From contig JAJEDJ010000018.1 in NCBI GenBank assembly GCA_022821545.1, positions 80,743-144,742 on the forward strand: DNA of 64,000 bases, written 5' to 3'. Shown here one piece after another: positions 35,663 to 44,847 of the stretch (position 1 is the stretch's first letter; each line of letters starts with the position of its first letter). A program made the translations under genes and the position numbers. This DNA is from Caldilineaceae bacterium (lineage in GTDB: Bacteria; Chloroflexota; Anaerolineae; Caldilineales; Caldilineaceae). Under the pieces are notes generated by a model. The model did no database searches, was not told where the DNA came from, and saw nothing but the letters and a program-made list of their open reading frames with translations.

Positions 35663-35883
35663 CATAGAAGCAGTTCCGTTTCCGTGTTGCAACCTGTCTC
35701 GGCCAGGGCCGCCAGTCCCAAAGATTCATTTACGGATAGCTGCCCGCTCTTGCCGCAACTCTCGACCCGGTTGCCTTAGCGTTCCCCCGGAACCGGATCC
35801 CAAGAGGTTCTGCCGCCAGGTTGTTTCAGGCCGGCGCCGAAGAACGCCCACAGACCACCGACTGAATCCAGGCTGCGCTGCGA
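35663..35883. other. Short intergenic gap, no recognised element
   Basis: 221 bases between secF and the carboxypeptidase gene. No clear promoter, terminator or small gene was seen. Confidence 0.4.
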
Positions 35884-37122
35884 ATGCCCAGAAGTACATT
35901 CGACAGGGCCTCAATGCCGGACTTTCCAAATGGAACCAAATTGGATACCTTGCCGAGGCGCCTCGTGACGGTTCGAAAGCTGCTGTACGTATTCCCCGCG
36001 TGGTGCCTGATCGCTTTCTTCCTATGCGGATTCGGGCCGCCGACTATGGTCGACCGGGACGTGGGGTCGCGCCAGAGGTACACAGTCGGCCAGTTGGGTC
36101 AGATCCAGCAGGCGCAGGAGCCGCCGCCCGACATCAGTGCGGTGTCCGTCCTGGTACACGATTTCGAAACCGGTCGGGTACTGATGAAGAAGGCGGAACA
36201 CTTGCCGGTGTCGCCGGCAAGCCTGGCAAAACTGATGACCGCCCTGCTCGTCCTGGAACAGGACCGTCTCTCGGACCCGGTCACAGTTCAACGGGCCGAC
36301 CTGATTGGAGAGGCCGCGATGGGACTGAGAGAGGGGGAAGAGCTGCGCGTCGAGGAACTGCTTTGGGGGATGCTCATACCGAGCGGAAACGACGCCGCAA
36401 TGGCCCTGGCCCGCCACCATTCCGGCCTGGTGGAGTTATTCGTCGCCAACATGAATCTGAGGGCCGGCGACCTGGGCATGCACAGCACGCTGTTCCACAA
36501 TCCCAACGGATTCGACGCGGACGGTCAGGTCAGCAGCGCCCATGATCTGTTGAAACTTATCAAACTGCTTTGGGAATATCCCCTCTTCCGCGAAATCGTC
36601 GGCACACCCGCGGCGACGGTGGCAAGTCACGAGCTTGTCTCAACGAATCGCCTTCTCGGATCCTACCCCGGAATCAACGGAGTCAAGACCGGCACGACCC
36701 TGCAGAGCGGTCAGTCATTGATTGCCGGTCTGGAAGAAGACGGCCATCAGCTCTTTGCGCTGGTGCTGGGAAGTGTGGACCGCTACCAGGATATGAGACT
36801 GGTCTTGCAGGCCGTCCAGGGCAAATATAGCTGGGTCCCATTGCAGATGCAGGGGCGCCTAACGGCCCTGGACCGGCTTTTCGATGCGGAAGGAAACCGT
36901 TGGTTTCTGCGCGCCGATGGAATCGTTGCAGATCCAGCCGCGCTGGAGGCCGGTCCGTTATTGGAGGCATTGCTGTCAGGGTGGGAGCGCCAGGAGCTGC
37001 AGGTATTCCGGCGTCTTCATCCGCCGCCTTCAGGAATGTGGACCACAGGAATGCCCGCCGGCGTTCTGGAATGGCGGTTAGGCGACACATTGATAGCGAC
37101 CCAGCGACTCTATGTTGAGTAA
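35884..37122 (+). CDS. D-alanyl-D-alanine carboxypeptidase (S11 family)
   Basis: A 412-residue penicillin-binding protein of the DacA/PBP5 type that trims the terminal D-Ala of peptidoglycan stem peptides. All three active-site motifs are present: S113-L-A-K116, S167-G-N169 and K268-T-G270. A hydrophobic segment at 33-52 (LLYVFPAWCLIAFFLCGFG) acts as signal or anchor. About 30 residues precede it, and the true start may be the internal GTG near residue 28. The last 100 residues lack the usual PBP5 C-terminal amphipathic helix. The stop lies inside a 20-bp tandem duplication. Confidence 0.9.
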   Translation: MPRSTFDRASMPDFPNGTKLDTLPRRLVTVRKLLYVFPAWCLIAFFLCGFGPPTMVDRDVGSRQRYTVGQLGQIQQAQEPPPDISAVSVLVHDFETGRVLMKKAEHLPVSPASLAKLMTALLVLEQDRLSDPVTVQRADLIGEAAMGLREGEELRVEELLWGMLIPSGNDAAMALARHHSGLVELFVANMNLRAGDLGMHSTLFHNPNGFDADGQVSSAHDLLKLIKLLWEYPLFREIVGTPAATVASHELVSTNRLLGSYPGINGVKTGTTLQSGQSLIAGLEEDGHQLFALVLGSVDRYQDMRLVLQAVQGKYSWVPLQMQGRLTALDRLFDAEGNRWFLRADGIVADPAALEAGPLLEALLSGWERQELQVFRRLHPPPSGMWTTGMPAGVLEWRLGDTLIATQRLYVE

Positions 37123-37151
37123 AGTGACAGCATGTTGAGTAATGTGACAGC
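37112..37151 (+). repeat. 20-bp tandem duplication at the carboxypeptidase stop
   Basis: Two adjacent copies of ATGTTGAGTAA(A/T)GTGACAGC (37112-37131 and 37132-37151) differ at one base. The TAA stop of the carboxypeptidase gene lies in the first copy, and the second copy forms the start of the spacer to the next gene. Confidence 0.85.
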
Positions 37152-37209
37152 ACAGCGTCACGTTGCCCTCCTCACTCGATAGCATTACGCTCTTGGTACC
37201 CAACGACAA

Positions 37210-38106
37210 ATGACTGAAGAACGGCTGCAAAAAGTACTGGCGACGGCTGGGATAGCCAGCCGCAGAGCAAGCGAAAAACTGATAACTTCCGGGCGCGTGC
37301 GCGTTGATGGAAATGTTGTCACGGCCCTGGGCACGAAAGTGGACCCTGAGAGAGTTTCGATTACCGTTGATGGACAGCCGCTCCGGTTTTCGGAAAGCAA
37401 CGTCTACTTCAGAGTCTACAAACCCAGGGGACTTCTGAGCGACATCGGCGGAAACAGGCGCGGGCGCAGGACTGTTGCCCACCTGTTGCCTGGAGGCACG
37501 CCCCGCGTCTTTCCCGTTGGCCGGCTTGACCTGAACAGCGAAGGACTTGTCCTGTTGACCGACGACGGGGCGCTGACCAACAGACTTACGCACCCCCGCT
37601 TTGCGCATCCGAAGACGTACTATGTGCTGGTGGCGCACCGGCCTTCAACAGCTGCGCTTGTCCAGTTGCGGGAAGGGGTCGAACTGGACAGCGGTCGAAC
37701 TGCACCGGCCAGCGTCGAAATTGCGGACAATTTGCCGGCCCGGCTGGTTCTTGACAAAGGCACGCAGAGTTTTGGGGCAGCAGCCGAGGATGGCTGGAAA
37801 TCAGCGCCCCCCGATAAAGGTGTATGGTTGCGGATTGTCCTGCGCGAGGGGAAAAAGCGCCAGATCAGGCACATGGCAGCTGCGGTGGGAATCAGTTTGA
37901 GACGGCTCATTCGCTGGTCGATCGGTCCTCTGACGCTGGAGGGACTCGAGCCGGGAATGGCCAGGGCGCTGACACAGGGCGAGGTCGGCGCGCTCAAGCA
38001 GATGGTGGGCAAACGCCCTGACAGGCGCCAGTCCGGATCGCGGCAGGGGAGGAGGGCCGACCGGTCGCGCTCAAGGCGGCGTTCTTCGCCGCGGAACAGG
38101 CGTTGA
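37210..38106 (+). CDS. RsuA/RluB-type rRNA pseudouridine synthase
   Basis: A 298-residue enzyme converting a uridine in rRNA to pseudouridine. The N-terminal S4 RNA-binding domain (ERLQKVLATAGIASRRASEK, residues 4-23) is followed by the catalytic domain, where GRLDLNSEGL contains the catalytic Asp107. YKPRGLLSD and EGKKRQIRHMAAAVG are further family motifs. The C-terminal 30 residues are Arg/Ser-rich and probably bind RNA. RluB, RsuA and RluE types cannot be separated here. Genomic position before cmk is common for rluB-type genes. Confidence 0.93.
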   Translation: MTEERLQKVLATAGIASRRASEKLITSGRVRVDGNVVTALGTKVDPERVSITVDGQPLRFSESNVYFRVYKPRGLLSDIGGNRRGRRTVAHLLPGGTPRVFPVGRLDLNSEGLVLLTDDGALTNRLTHPRFAHPKTYYVLVAHRPSTAALVQLREGVELDSGRTAPASVEIADNLPARLVLDKGTQSFGAAAEDGWKSAPPDKGVWLRIVLREGKKRQIRHMAAAVGISLRRLIRWSIGPLTLEGLEPGMARALTQGEVGALKQMVGKRPDRRQSGSRQGRRADRSRSRRRSSPRNRR

Positions 38107-38181
38107 CCTCCTCAGCCTTCGCCAACCCGGCCTCCAGCAGTTTCAGTAACGCGCCCTCAGACGGGTCCTGGCCCGCAGGCT

Positions 38182-38229
38182 TTGCACTGTGTCCAACCCG
38201 CACGCCTTGCACTGTGTCTCAACTGTGTC
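38182..38229 (+). repeat. Short direct repeats before cmk
   Basis: TTGCACTGTGTC occurs at 38182-38193 and 38207-38218, and a third partial copy ACTGTGTC at 38222-38229. They lie in the 199-base gap between the pseudouridine synthase and cmk genes, which holds no other recognised element. Confidence 0.7.
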
Positions 38230-38305
38230 CTATTTGACCCGATCGACGGACTGTCATCAGCGACGGTTGGCTGCGCTAACCGCTTCTCCTTCCCTGGAAC
38301 AGACT

Positions 38306-39103
38306 GTGAATGCCATAACGATAGACGGGCCGGCAGCTTCAGGCAAGAGCACTGTCGGCTACCTGGTGGGGCAGCGCCTGGATTTTCTCTTCTTCGATAC
38401 CGGCGTCATGTACCGGGCCGTTGCCTGGGCCATACTGGACAGAGGAATCGATAGCGCCGACATCGGGGCTGTTGGACGCGTAGCCGGGCAGCTGCCCATA
38501 GGCGTCAAGGCGCCAGGCGCGGATGCGGGGGATGGCCGCCAGGCGACGATTCACGTCGGAGGAGTGGACGTGACCTGGTCTATCCGCAGCCCAAGGGTCG
38601 ACAGTATCGTTTCCGTCGTGGCCGCGAACCGTCTTGTCCGGGAGGCGTTGAGCCGCAAGCAGCGGCTTATCGGCCTCGAGCACGGATCGGGCGCTGCAGA
38701 AGAGGCTGGCGTGGTGATGGTGGGCCGGGACATTGGCACCGTCGTCCTGCCGGAAGCGCCGCTCAAGATCTACCTGGAGGCCCCCCTGGAGGAGCGGGCG
38801 AGACGTCGTTTTCGCGAGCTTGTCGAACGAGGGAACGAGGCCGACTTTGCCAGGATACTGGATGACATGCGGCTCCGGGACCAGATTGATAGTGAGCGGG
38901 CGGTTGCGCCGCTGCGCCCTGCCCGCGACGCGTATCAGATCCGGACGGACGGCGTCTCCGCAGTGGAGGTCGTCGAACAGATACTCCCGCTCGCAGTCAA
39001 ACACCTGGGCGTTGCTCCGTCTTCTCCCAGGAAACAGGGGCCTAGCGGCGATAGCAGTCCGGGCGCCGGACGGGACTGTGGTATCATTGCAGGCAGTTTT
39101 TGA
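38306..39103 (+). CDS. cmk: Cytidylate kinase
   Basis: A 265-residue (d)CMP kinase. The P-loop ITIDGPAASGKSTVGYLVGQ is at the N-terminus, FFDTGVMYRAVAWAIL follows, and VGRDIGTVVLPEAPLKIYL is the NMP-binding motif. I chose GTG at 38306 because the P-loop then starts at the usual distance. The longer reading from 38189 covers the repeat region and is not family-like. The last 30 residues (SSPRKQGPSGDSSPGAGRD) are low-complexity and absent from typical Cmk, probably read-through into former spacer sequence. Confidence 0.93.
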   Translation: MNAITIDGPAASGKSTVGYLVGQRLDFLFFDTGVMYRAVAWAILDRGIDSADIGAVGRVAGQLPIGVKAPGADAGDGRQATIHVGGVDVTWSIRSPRVDSIVSVVAANRLVREALSRKQRLIGLEHGSGAAEEAGVVMVGRDIGTVVLPEAPLKIYLEAPLEERARRRFRELVERGNEADFARILDDMRLRDQIDSERAVAPLRPARDAYQIRTDGVSAVEVVEQILPLAVKHLGVAPSSPRKQGPSGDSSPGAGRDCGIIAGSF

Positions 39104-39153
39104 ATGTTCAAATTGGCTGCCGGCAGTTCCATTCAGCGCAAAGGGGTAGGGAA

Positions 39154-40122
39154 ATGGCCGCGCTGACAGATGAGCAGAGACTTGATATCTTCTACTGGAT
39201 GGTCCTGGCAAGGACCTTTGACGAGGGCATGGTCTCGCTGTGGAAGCAGGGAAGGGGTTTGGGCGGCACTTTCAGCCAGCGGGGCCACGAGGCTGTGAGC
39301 GTCGGTTCCGCTTACGCGCTGGCGCCGGAAGATATCATTGCCCCAATGCACCGCGACATCGGCGCCTATTTTCTGAGGGGCCTGACCCCGCGCCGCGTTT
39401 TTGGCAATTTACTGGGCAAAGTGACGGGCGTTTCCGGGGGGCGAGACGCAAACATCCATGGCATGGGTGATCTGAGCCTGGGCATCGTTGGCTACATCAG
39501 TCACATTCCCATGTCGATGCCGATCACGCTGGGCGTTGCCATGAGCCTCAAAATGCGGAACGAGGCCCGGGTCGCCATGACCTATGTTGGCGACGGGGGC
39601 AGCACTGCCGGCCTCTGGCATGAGACGCTGAATATGGCGGCACTCTACAACGCGCCCTATGTCCTGATCGTAGAAAACAACCAGTACGCTTACTCCACCC
39701 ACGTCAGCGACCAGATGCCGATCGAGAACATTGCCGACCGCGCATCCGGTTACGACATTCCGGGCGCAATCGTGGACGGGAACGACGTTGAAGCCGTATA
39801 CCGGGCGACATGCGAGGCGGTGGAAAGGGCAAGGCAGGGCGGCGGCCCCTCGCTCATCGAGGCCAAGACCATGCGCATGTTGGGCCACGCAATACATGAC
39901 GGCGCCGAATATGTCCCGAAGGAGCTGCTGGCAAAGTGGGAGAAAAGGGACCCTGTCGCCCGCTATCAGGACAGGCTGCTCGCCGAAGAGGTGGCTGACA
40001 GGGATGAGTTGAATGAGATTCGTCAGCGCGCAGCGGTTGAAATCGAAGACGCGATCGAGTTCGCCGAAGCGAGTCCGTATCCCGAACCGGACAGCGTTGA
40101 AGAGGGCATCTATGCACCTTGA
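39154..40122 (+). CDS. Thiamine-diphosphate dehydrogenase E1 component, alpha subunit
   Basis: A 322-residue E1-alpha protein of the pyruvate/branched-chain 2-oxoacid/acetoin dehydrogenase group. The ThDP motif is GDGGSTAGLWHETLNMAALY, followed by VENNQYAYS (the GDG...NN signature). FSQRGHEAVSVGSAYAL and MHRDIGAYFLRG are conserved in the group. The start is ATG 39154 with AGGGGTAGGG upstream. No beta subunit, E2 or E3 gene is found in the window, so the partner must be elsewhere or the protein has a different role. Confidence 0.9.
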   Translation: MAALTDEQRLDIFYWMVLARTFDEGMVSLWKQGRGLGGTFSQRGHEAVSVGSAYALAPEDIIAPMHRDIGAYFLRGLTPRRVFGNLLGKVTGVSGGRDANIHGMGDLSLGIVGYISHIPMSMPITLGVAMSLKMRNEARVAMTYVGDGGSTAGLWHETLNMAALYNAPYVLIVENNQYAYSTHVSDQMPIENIADRASGYDIPGAIVDGNDVEAVYRATCEAVERARQGGGPSLIEAKTMRMLGHAIHDGAEYVPKELLAKWEKRDPVARYQDRLLAEEVADRDELNEIRQRAAVEIEDAIEFAEASPYPEPDSVEEGIYAP

Positions 40123-40248
40123 GAGCGAAGGCAATGTAGGTCCACGCCATCACTCTTGACGCCTCGCCGGCCCCGCCGGCCTTATCGACAGCGGTCTCGG
40201 GCGGAAAACAGGTCCCGGGGCCGCTTTGCGTTGAACCAGGGTCTGGCG

Positions 40249-43200
40249 ATGAAGCGACCGCCGCGAAGTTCGAAATTCCCCATTACCCGGGCATACTGCG
40301 CTCTAGCAGCGCTGTTCTTCAGTCCCTATCTGCTTGGACTGTCTGCATTTGCCGCCGGCGACTTTACACGCCACTACCTTCCCTACAGTTTCTTTCAGCA
40401 GAGCTCGCTCCTGGCGGGCAGGTTGCCCGTCTGGAATCCCCACGTAAATTCCGGCCATCCCTTCCTGGCAGATACGGAATCTGCGGTGTTCTACCCCGTA
40501 AGCAACATCCTCCTGCTTTTGACGTCGTTCAGTTCTACAATCGCGGGAAGACTCTACTGGCTGCAAGTTGAGGCATTTGTCCACATTCTGCTGGCGTGCA
40601 GTTTCACGGCATTGCTGGTACACCGTCTGACGGGCAGACGCATGGCAGGATTTGCCGCGGGGCTTGTCTTTGGCTTTTCGGGCTTTCTTACCGGCTACCC
40701 GCCGCTGCAGCTTGGAATCCTGCGCGTGGCCGTGTGGCTGCCTCTCATTTTGTGGCTGCTGCTGCCGGAAAGGCCGGGAAAACCTGTATGGAGACGGTGG
40801 CTGATGGCATGCGCCGCCCATGCGGCGGCCTTTTTTGCCAACCATCCCCAGACATTCCTGTTTCTCACTTACGCGGTGGCGGGATGGATGTTCATGCTGG
40901 CCGTCTCGCAATCGCGCCGGAGCCCACAGGTTAGGGACGGCAGTCAGGGGGCGGTTGCTGACGGCGCGCCGGACTACAAGCGAATCGTTCAGTACGTGGG
41001 ATTTTCAGCCGCCTACGCTGTCATTCTCATTTCTCTGACAGCGGCGCAGTTGTGGCCCGCGCTTGAGTTTACGCGGTTGTCGGTACGGTCGGCCCGTCCC
41101 TTTCACGAATTGAGCAGCGGGTTTCCGCCGCATGACTATTGGCAGTTTGTCGTACCCGGTGTATTGACCCATTACTCGCCTCTGTATATTGGAATTGGGG
41201 GGTTGGGCCTGGCCCTCATTGCCCTGGCCGCGCTGCTGTCGAATCGGTTCAAACTGGCAGCGGCCAGTCCGTTCGCGCGGCCGGCGGCAGTTTTCTTCGC
41301 GGTTGCGGGCTGCCTTGCCTGCCTGGTCTCACTGGGCGACCTGCTTCCGGTCTATCCACTGCTCTACCAGTACGCCCCGGGGTGGGCCCTTTTCCGGGGA
41401 CAGGAGCGGATAGCCTATCTGATAGCGTTTTCGGCAAGTATCATGAGCGGATTCGGTCTGGCCCTCCTGCACTCGCTGGCCGTCCGCTGGCGGCGGAGAT
41501 TCGGTTGGGGCTTCCTGGCCTTTGTAGCAGGCGGCGCGGCAACGGTGTTTACATTGTGGCATTTTCCAGGGCGACTTGAAGTATCGAACGGGGTATTCCT
41601 GTTTCAGGCGGGAAAGTCGGTCCTGATGGCCTCGGTTTTCCTGGTTTTGTGCAGAAGCGTGCGACTTTCACGTACGCACTTCGCTCTACTGCTCCTTGTC
41701 ATGGCCGCGGACCTGTTTGCCAGCAACTTTACGACCAACCTTGCCAGCGGGCAGGAGATCCGGTCTGCGCTCACGCAGCCGGAATTGCTGGCTACGCGGA
41801 GAGAGGCGGAAAGAGCGGCGCAGGGGGCGGCGCAGGCAATGGCGGACGGAACGCCCTTGCTTCCTCCCCGGGTCTACAATGAGGGCAGGCTGCCGGAGGA
41901 CAGTGGAATGGTAGCCGGCTGGGAGGATGTCTGGGCGGCGAGCGTGTTGCGCCTGTCGGCGTATAATGCGTTCTTTGTGGATTTTCCCGCGGACAGGATG
42001 TGGAGACTCACAGGCGTGGGCACGGTGCTCACCTGGAGGGAGGAACTGTCCGTCGGCAGCCAGCTAGTTGAAGAGTTCCCGCGCGAGAACGAGACAACCC
42101 GTTTACACAGGCTGAACAGTGTATACCCGCGCCTGTGGTGGGCGCAGAAGGCCCGGAGAATTGAGGACAAGGCGGCGCTCGCCCTGCTGGCGGACCCGGG
42201 TTTCGACCCGCAGCGGGAGATACTGATCGCGGAATCGGATGCCGATGTTCTGGGAGAGGGCTGGGAAGAGGGTCGGTTGAGTTTCGGAGAGGGAGGCGAT
42301 GCTACCGTGGAGGTGGACGGCAGGGGACCCGGTCACCTGGAGATCCGGGTCAGGAGCGCTGAGCCGGGCCTGTTGTTCATCAGCGAAAACTTTATGCCAG
42401 GCTGGCGGGCAGAGTGGACAGGGGCGGACCGACCGTCACTACCTGCCAGGTTGCCGGTTGCGCGCGCCCACCATGCCTTCCTGGCAGTTCCCGTTCCCGC
42501 CGGGGAAGGCACAGTTGAACTCGCTTACCGTCCGGCCAGCGTGCGCTGGGGGATCGCGATCAGCGGCGTCAGCTGGATTGCCTTGCTGCTGGTACTGCGC
42601 GGGCAGATCGCGGTTGCGATCGGGGCGGCATGGAAGCGGATTCGCAGGTATCCGGGCGAGGTTTGGCGGGCGGCCTTCTCGAATCTGGCCGCCCAGGAAA
42701 GACTTGAAGCCGGAAGGGGCGCAAACGGAGAATCCATTTCGTCGAGCCTGGGGCCGCTGGCAGACAGTCGGTTTCAGCGCCTGGCGGTTACGCTTGCCAC
42801 AGTTGCCGGTTTTGCGCTCCGGTTTTACAGGCTGGGCGAGCAGGAATTGAATGCGCGAGAGGCGCTTTCTTTCTGGTTCAGTCAGCTCCCTTTGCCGAAT
42901 CTGATTGACGTGTTGAGCGGAAGAGGCGAGACGTATTTTCTTGGCAGCCTGACTTTGCAGCATTACTGGCTACCGCTTGCGGGAATCACGGAGTTTGCAC
43001 TGCGTTCCACGTCGGCCTTCCTGGGCGCTCTCGCCATTCCGCTCGTTTACGTATTCGCCAGGGAGATGCGCTGGCCGCCCTTGCCCTGTCTGACGGCCGC
43101 CCTCCTGATGGCAGTCAGTACGTACGCGATTCGGAGCAGTCAGGATGTTCCCCTCTATTCTCTCAGTCTGACGCTTACGCTTGCCGGCTCTGCACTGGCA

Positions 43201-44847
43201 CTGAGATTCGTAAACAGAGGATGGAGCAGGGCGAGCTTCATTGCGTACGTTCTTTGCGGGGCGGCTACGTTCTATACTCACACTATTGCCATGCTGGCAT
43301 TTTTGGCACAGAACTTGTACGTACTGATCGTAGCAGCGCGCGATCGTCGAAGCGGTAGAGACTCACACTCGCCTGGCCAGGATTGGTCCGTGTTCAGACA
43401 TTGGGCCTTGGCACAGATCTCAGTTGTCGCATTGTGCATCCCTCTGCTGGCTAGCGCCGGTCACGGTGTGTTCAATCGCACAGGAGGCATTTCAGGATCC
43501 TCCCTAGTTTCGTCATTGTGGAGGAGATACTCAGAATTCCCAATGGGGTCTTTTTTGCCGGACGGAACCTGGCTTCTGAACGCGGGCCTATTGGGGGCGG
43601 GCCTGGTCGTTGCTGCCGTCTTCGGCGCGTATTTGGCGGCGAAGAGAGACGCTGTATGGAGTGAAGGGAGCGCCGAAGACGAACACGGTGTCGAAGATTT
43701 ACGTGAACCCGGATCACAGGATTCACGGCCACAGCCAGCGGGCCGTCATCCGATCATTCTTCTGCTACTGCTACTGATCGTTTCCCCAATGGCATTTTGG
43801 ACGCCCTTATACCGAACGTGGTTCATGTTCGAAAGCTTTTACTCTGTGGCACTGCCGCCGTTGTTGCTCCTGATGGCCCTGGGGACGGTGAAGATCGGCG
43901 ACTGGGTCGAGGGCTGGCTGGGCTGGAGGTGGAGAAGCTGGACGGCAGACGCCGAAGCTGAAACTCCAACTTTTCTGAACAGAGTTCGGGTCGGAGGGGT
44001 TGCCGCAGCTTCTCTTGTCCTCGTCATCGTCGGCGGCAATCTGTTCGCACTGCGGAATTACCATTTCGAGCCGGCATTCAGCCAGTCAAGAGGGCTGCGC
44101 GAGTTGACGGATGTAGTGGAGAATGTGAGCGCCGGGCTGAACCCGGGTCAGGTCCACATTCTCCAGAGCTTCCCCGATCCCACGTTTCTTCTCTACTATT
44201 ACAGGGGTGAAGTCAAGGACTCTGTCCTGCCGCGTCATGATCAGGAGATAGAAGACGCGACAGAAGCCGCAGGCCGGATGCGCCAGAACGGAATTCGGAG
44301 AGTCATAGTGCCAGTCAGTTTGAAGGACGATCAGGAGGCGCCGAACCTGGCCAGAGAAGCGGTCTCCAGTTCGTACCGGCTGGCGGGCGAGGAGACGGTG
44401 GGGCCATGGCTTGTCGAACTCTACTCAAGTCCCAGTGACGAAGAGTGGCGAATCCTGGAAGCGGCGTTCGCCAACGGGCTTGTCCTGGAGCGCGCACAGG
44501 TCAATCCTGGCTTTCCGCCCGCCGGGGGCAGGATGGTCGTACACATGGAGTGGAGGGGGGATCCCGCCAAGCTGACCGGAGGAGAGAAGATATTTTTGCA
44601 TCTGCTCGACGAGACGGGCAACCTGGTGGCCCAGTGGGACCCGGAACTGCGCATGGAGAGCGGGAGACATGCCACTGCCGCAGCAGTGCCGATTCCTTCG
44701 GCCCTGCCGGCCGGTTCGCTGCGCCTTGTGGCCGGGCTTTACGACGTTACCGTGGAAGGCGCGCCCAGAATCCTGACGGGCAGCGGCGAGGAATGGGTGC
44801 AACTGGCGTACTTTCATGTGACGGATTGCGATGTCTGCGGACGATGA
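40249..44847 (+). CDS. Very large YfhO + GT39-like membrane fusion protein
   Basis: A 1532-residue protein counted from ATG 40249; a TTG at 40156 would add a basic extension. Residues 1-800 resemble YfhO-type membrane proteins: FSPYLLGLSAFAAGDFTRHY, WNPHVNSGHPFLADTESAVF, many helices, then a soluble domain with FISENFMPGWRAEW. From about 845, LRFYRLGEQELNAREALSFW starts a second GT39-like module of about 10 helices that also carries SQDVPLYSLSLTL. The last 130 residues form the beta-sandwich tail (GEKIFLHLLDETGNLVAQWD). YfhO and GT39 proteins transfer sugars from lipid carriers, so the fusion may link two steps of an envelope glycan. It overlaps the next gene by 17 bases. Confidence 0.78.
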   Translation: MKRPPRSSKFPITRAYCALAALFFSPYLLGLSAFAAGDFTRHYLPYSFFQQSSLLAGRLPVWNPHVNSGHPFLADTESAVFYPVSNILLLLTSFSSTIAGRLYWLQVEAFVHILLACSFTALLVHRLTGRRMAGFAAGLVFGFSGFLTGYPPLQLGILRVAVWLPLILWLLLPERPGKPVWRRWLMACAAHAAAFFANHPQTFLFLTYAVAGWMFMLAVSQSRRSPQVRDGSQGAVADGAPDYKRIVQYVGFSAAYAVILISLTAAQLWPALEFTRLSVRSARPFHELSSGFPPHDYWQFVVPGVLTHYSPLYIGIGGLGLALIALAALLSNRFKLAAASPFARPAAVFFAVAGCLACLVSLGDLLPVYPLLYQYAPGWALFRGQERIAYLIAFSASIMSGFGLALLHSLAVRWRRRFGWGFLAFVAGGAATVFTLWHFPGRLEVSNGVFLFQAGKSVLMASVFLVLCRSVRLSRTHFALLLLVMAADLFASNFTTNLASGQEIRSALTQPELLATRREAERAAQGAAQAMADGTPLLPPRVYNEGRLPEDSGMVAGWEDVWAASVLRLSAYNAFFVDFPADRMWRLTGVGTVLTWREELSVGSQLVEEFPRENETTRLHRLNSVYPRLWWAQKARRIEDKAALALLADPGFDPQREILIAESDADVLGEGWEEGRLSFGEGGDATVEVDGRGPGHLEIRVRSAEPGLLFISENFMPGWRAEWTGADRPSLPARLPVARAHHAFLAVPVPAGEGTVELAYRPASVRWGIAISGVSWIALLLVLRGQIAVAIGAAWKRIRRYPGEVWRAAFSNLAAQERLEAGRGANGESISSSLGPLADSRFQRLAVTLATVAGFALRFYRLGEQELNAREALSFWFSQLPLPNLIDVLSGRGETYFLGSLTLQHYWLPLAGITEFALRSTSAFLGALAIPLVYVFAREMRWPPLPCLTAALLMAVSTYAIRSSQDVPLYSLSLTLTLAGSALALRFVNRGWSRASFIAYVLCGAATFYTHTIAMLAFLAQNLYVLIVAARDRRSGRDSHSPGQDWSVFRHWALAQISVVALCIPLLASAGHGVFNRTGGISGSSLVSSLWRRYSEFPMGSFLPDGTWLLNAGLLGAGLVVAAVFGAYLAAKRDAVWSEGSAEDEHGVEDLREPGSQDSRPQPAGRHPIILLLLLLIVSPMAFWTPLYRTWFMFESFYSVALPPLLLLMALGTVKIGDWVEGWLGWRWRSWTADAEAETPTFLNRVRVGGVAAASLVLVIVGGNLFALRNYHFEPAFSQSRGLRELTDVVENVSAGLNPGQVHILQSFPDPTFLLYYYRGEVKDSVLPRHDQEIEDATEAAGRMRQNGIRRVIVPVSLKDDQEAPNLAREAVSSSYRLAGEETVGPWLVELYSSPSDEEWRILEAAFANGLVLERAQVNPGFPPAGGRMVVHMEWRGDPAKLTGGEKIFLHLLDETGNLVAQWDPELRMESGRHATAAAVPIPSALPAGSLRLVAGLYDVTVEGAPRILTGSGEEWVQLAYFHVTDCDVCGR

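Noticed and set aside
40156..40248. Upstream TTG start for the giant glycosyltransferase
   Set aside because: It adds an Arg-rich, non-membrane stretch; the ATG at 40249 gives a better N-terminus.
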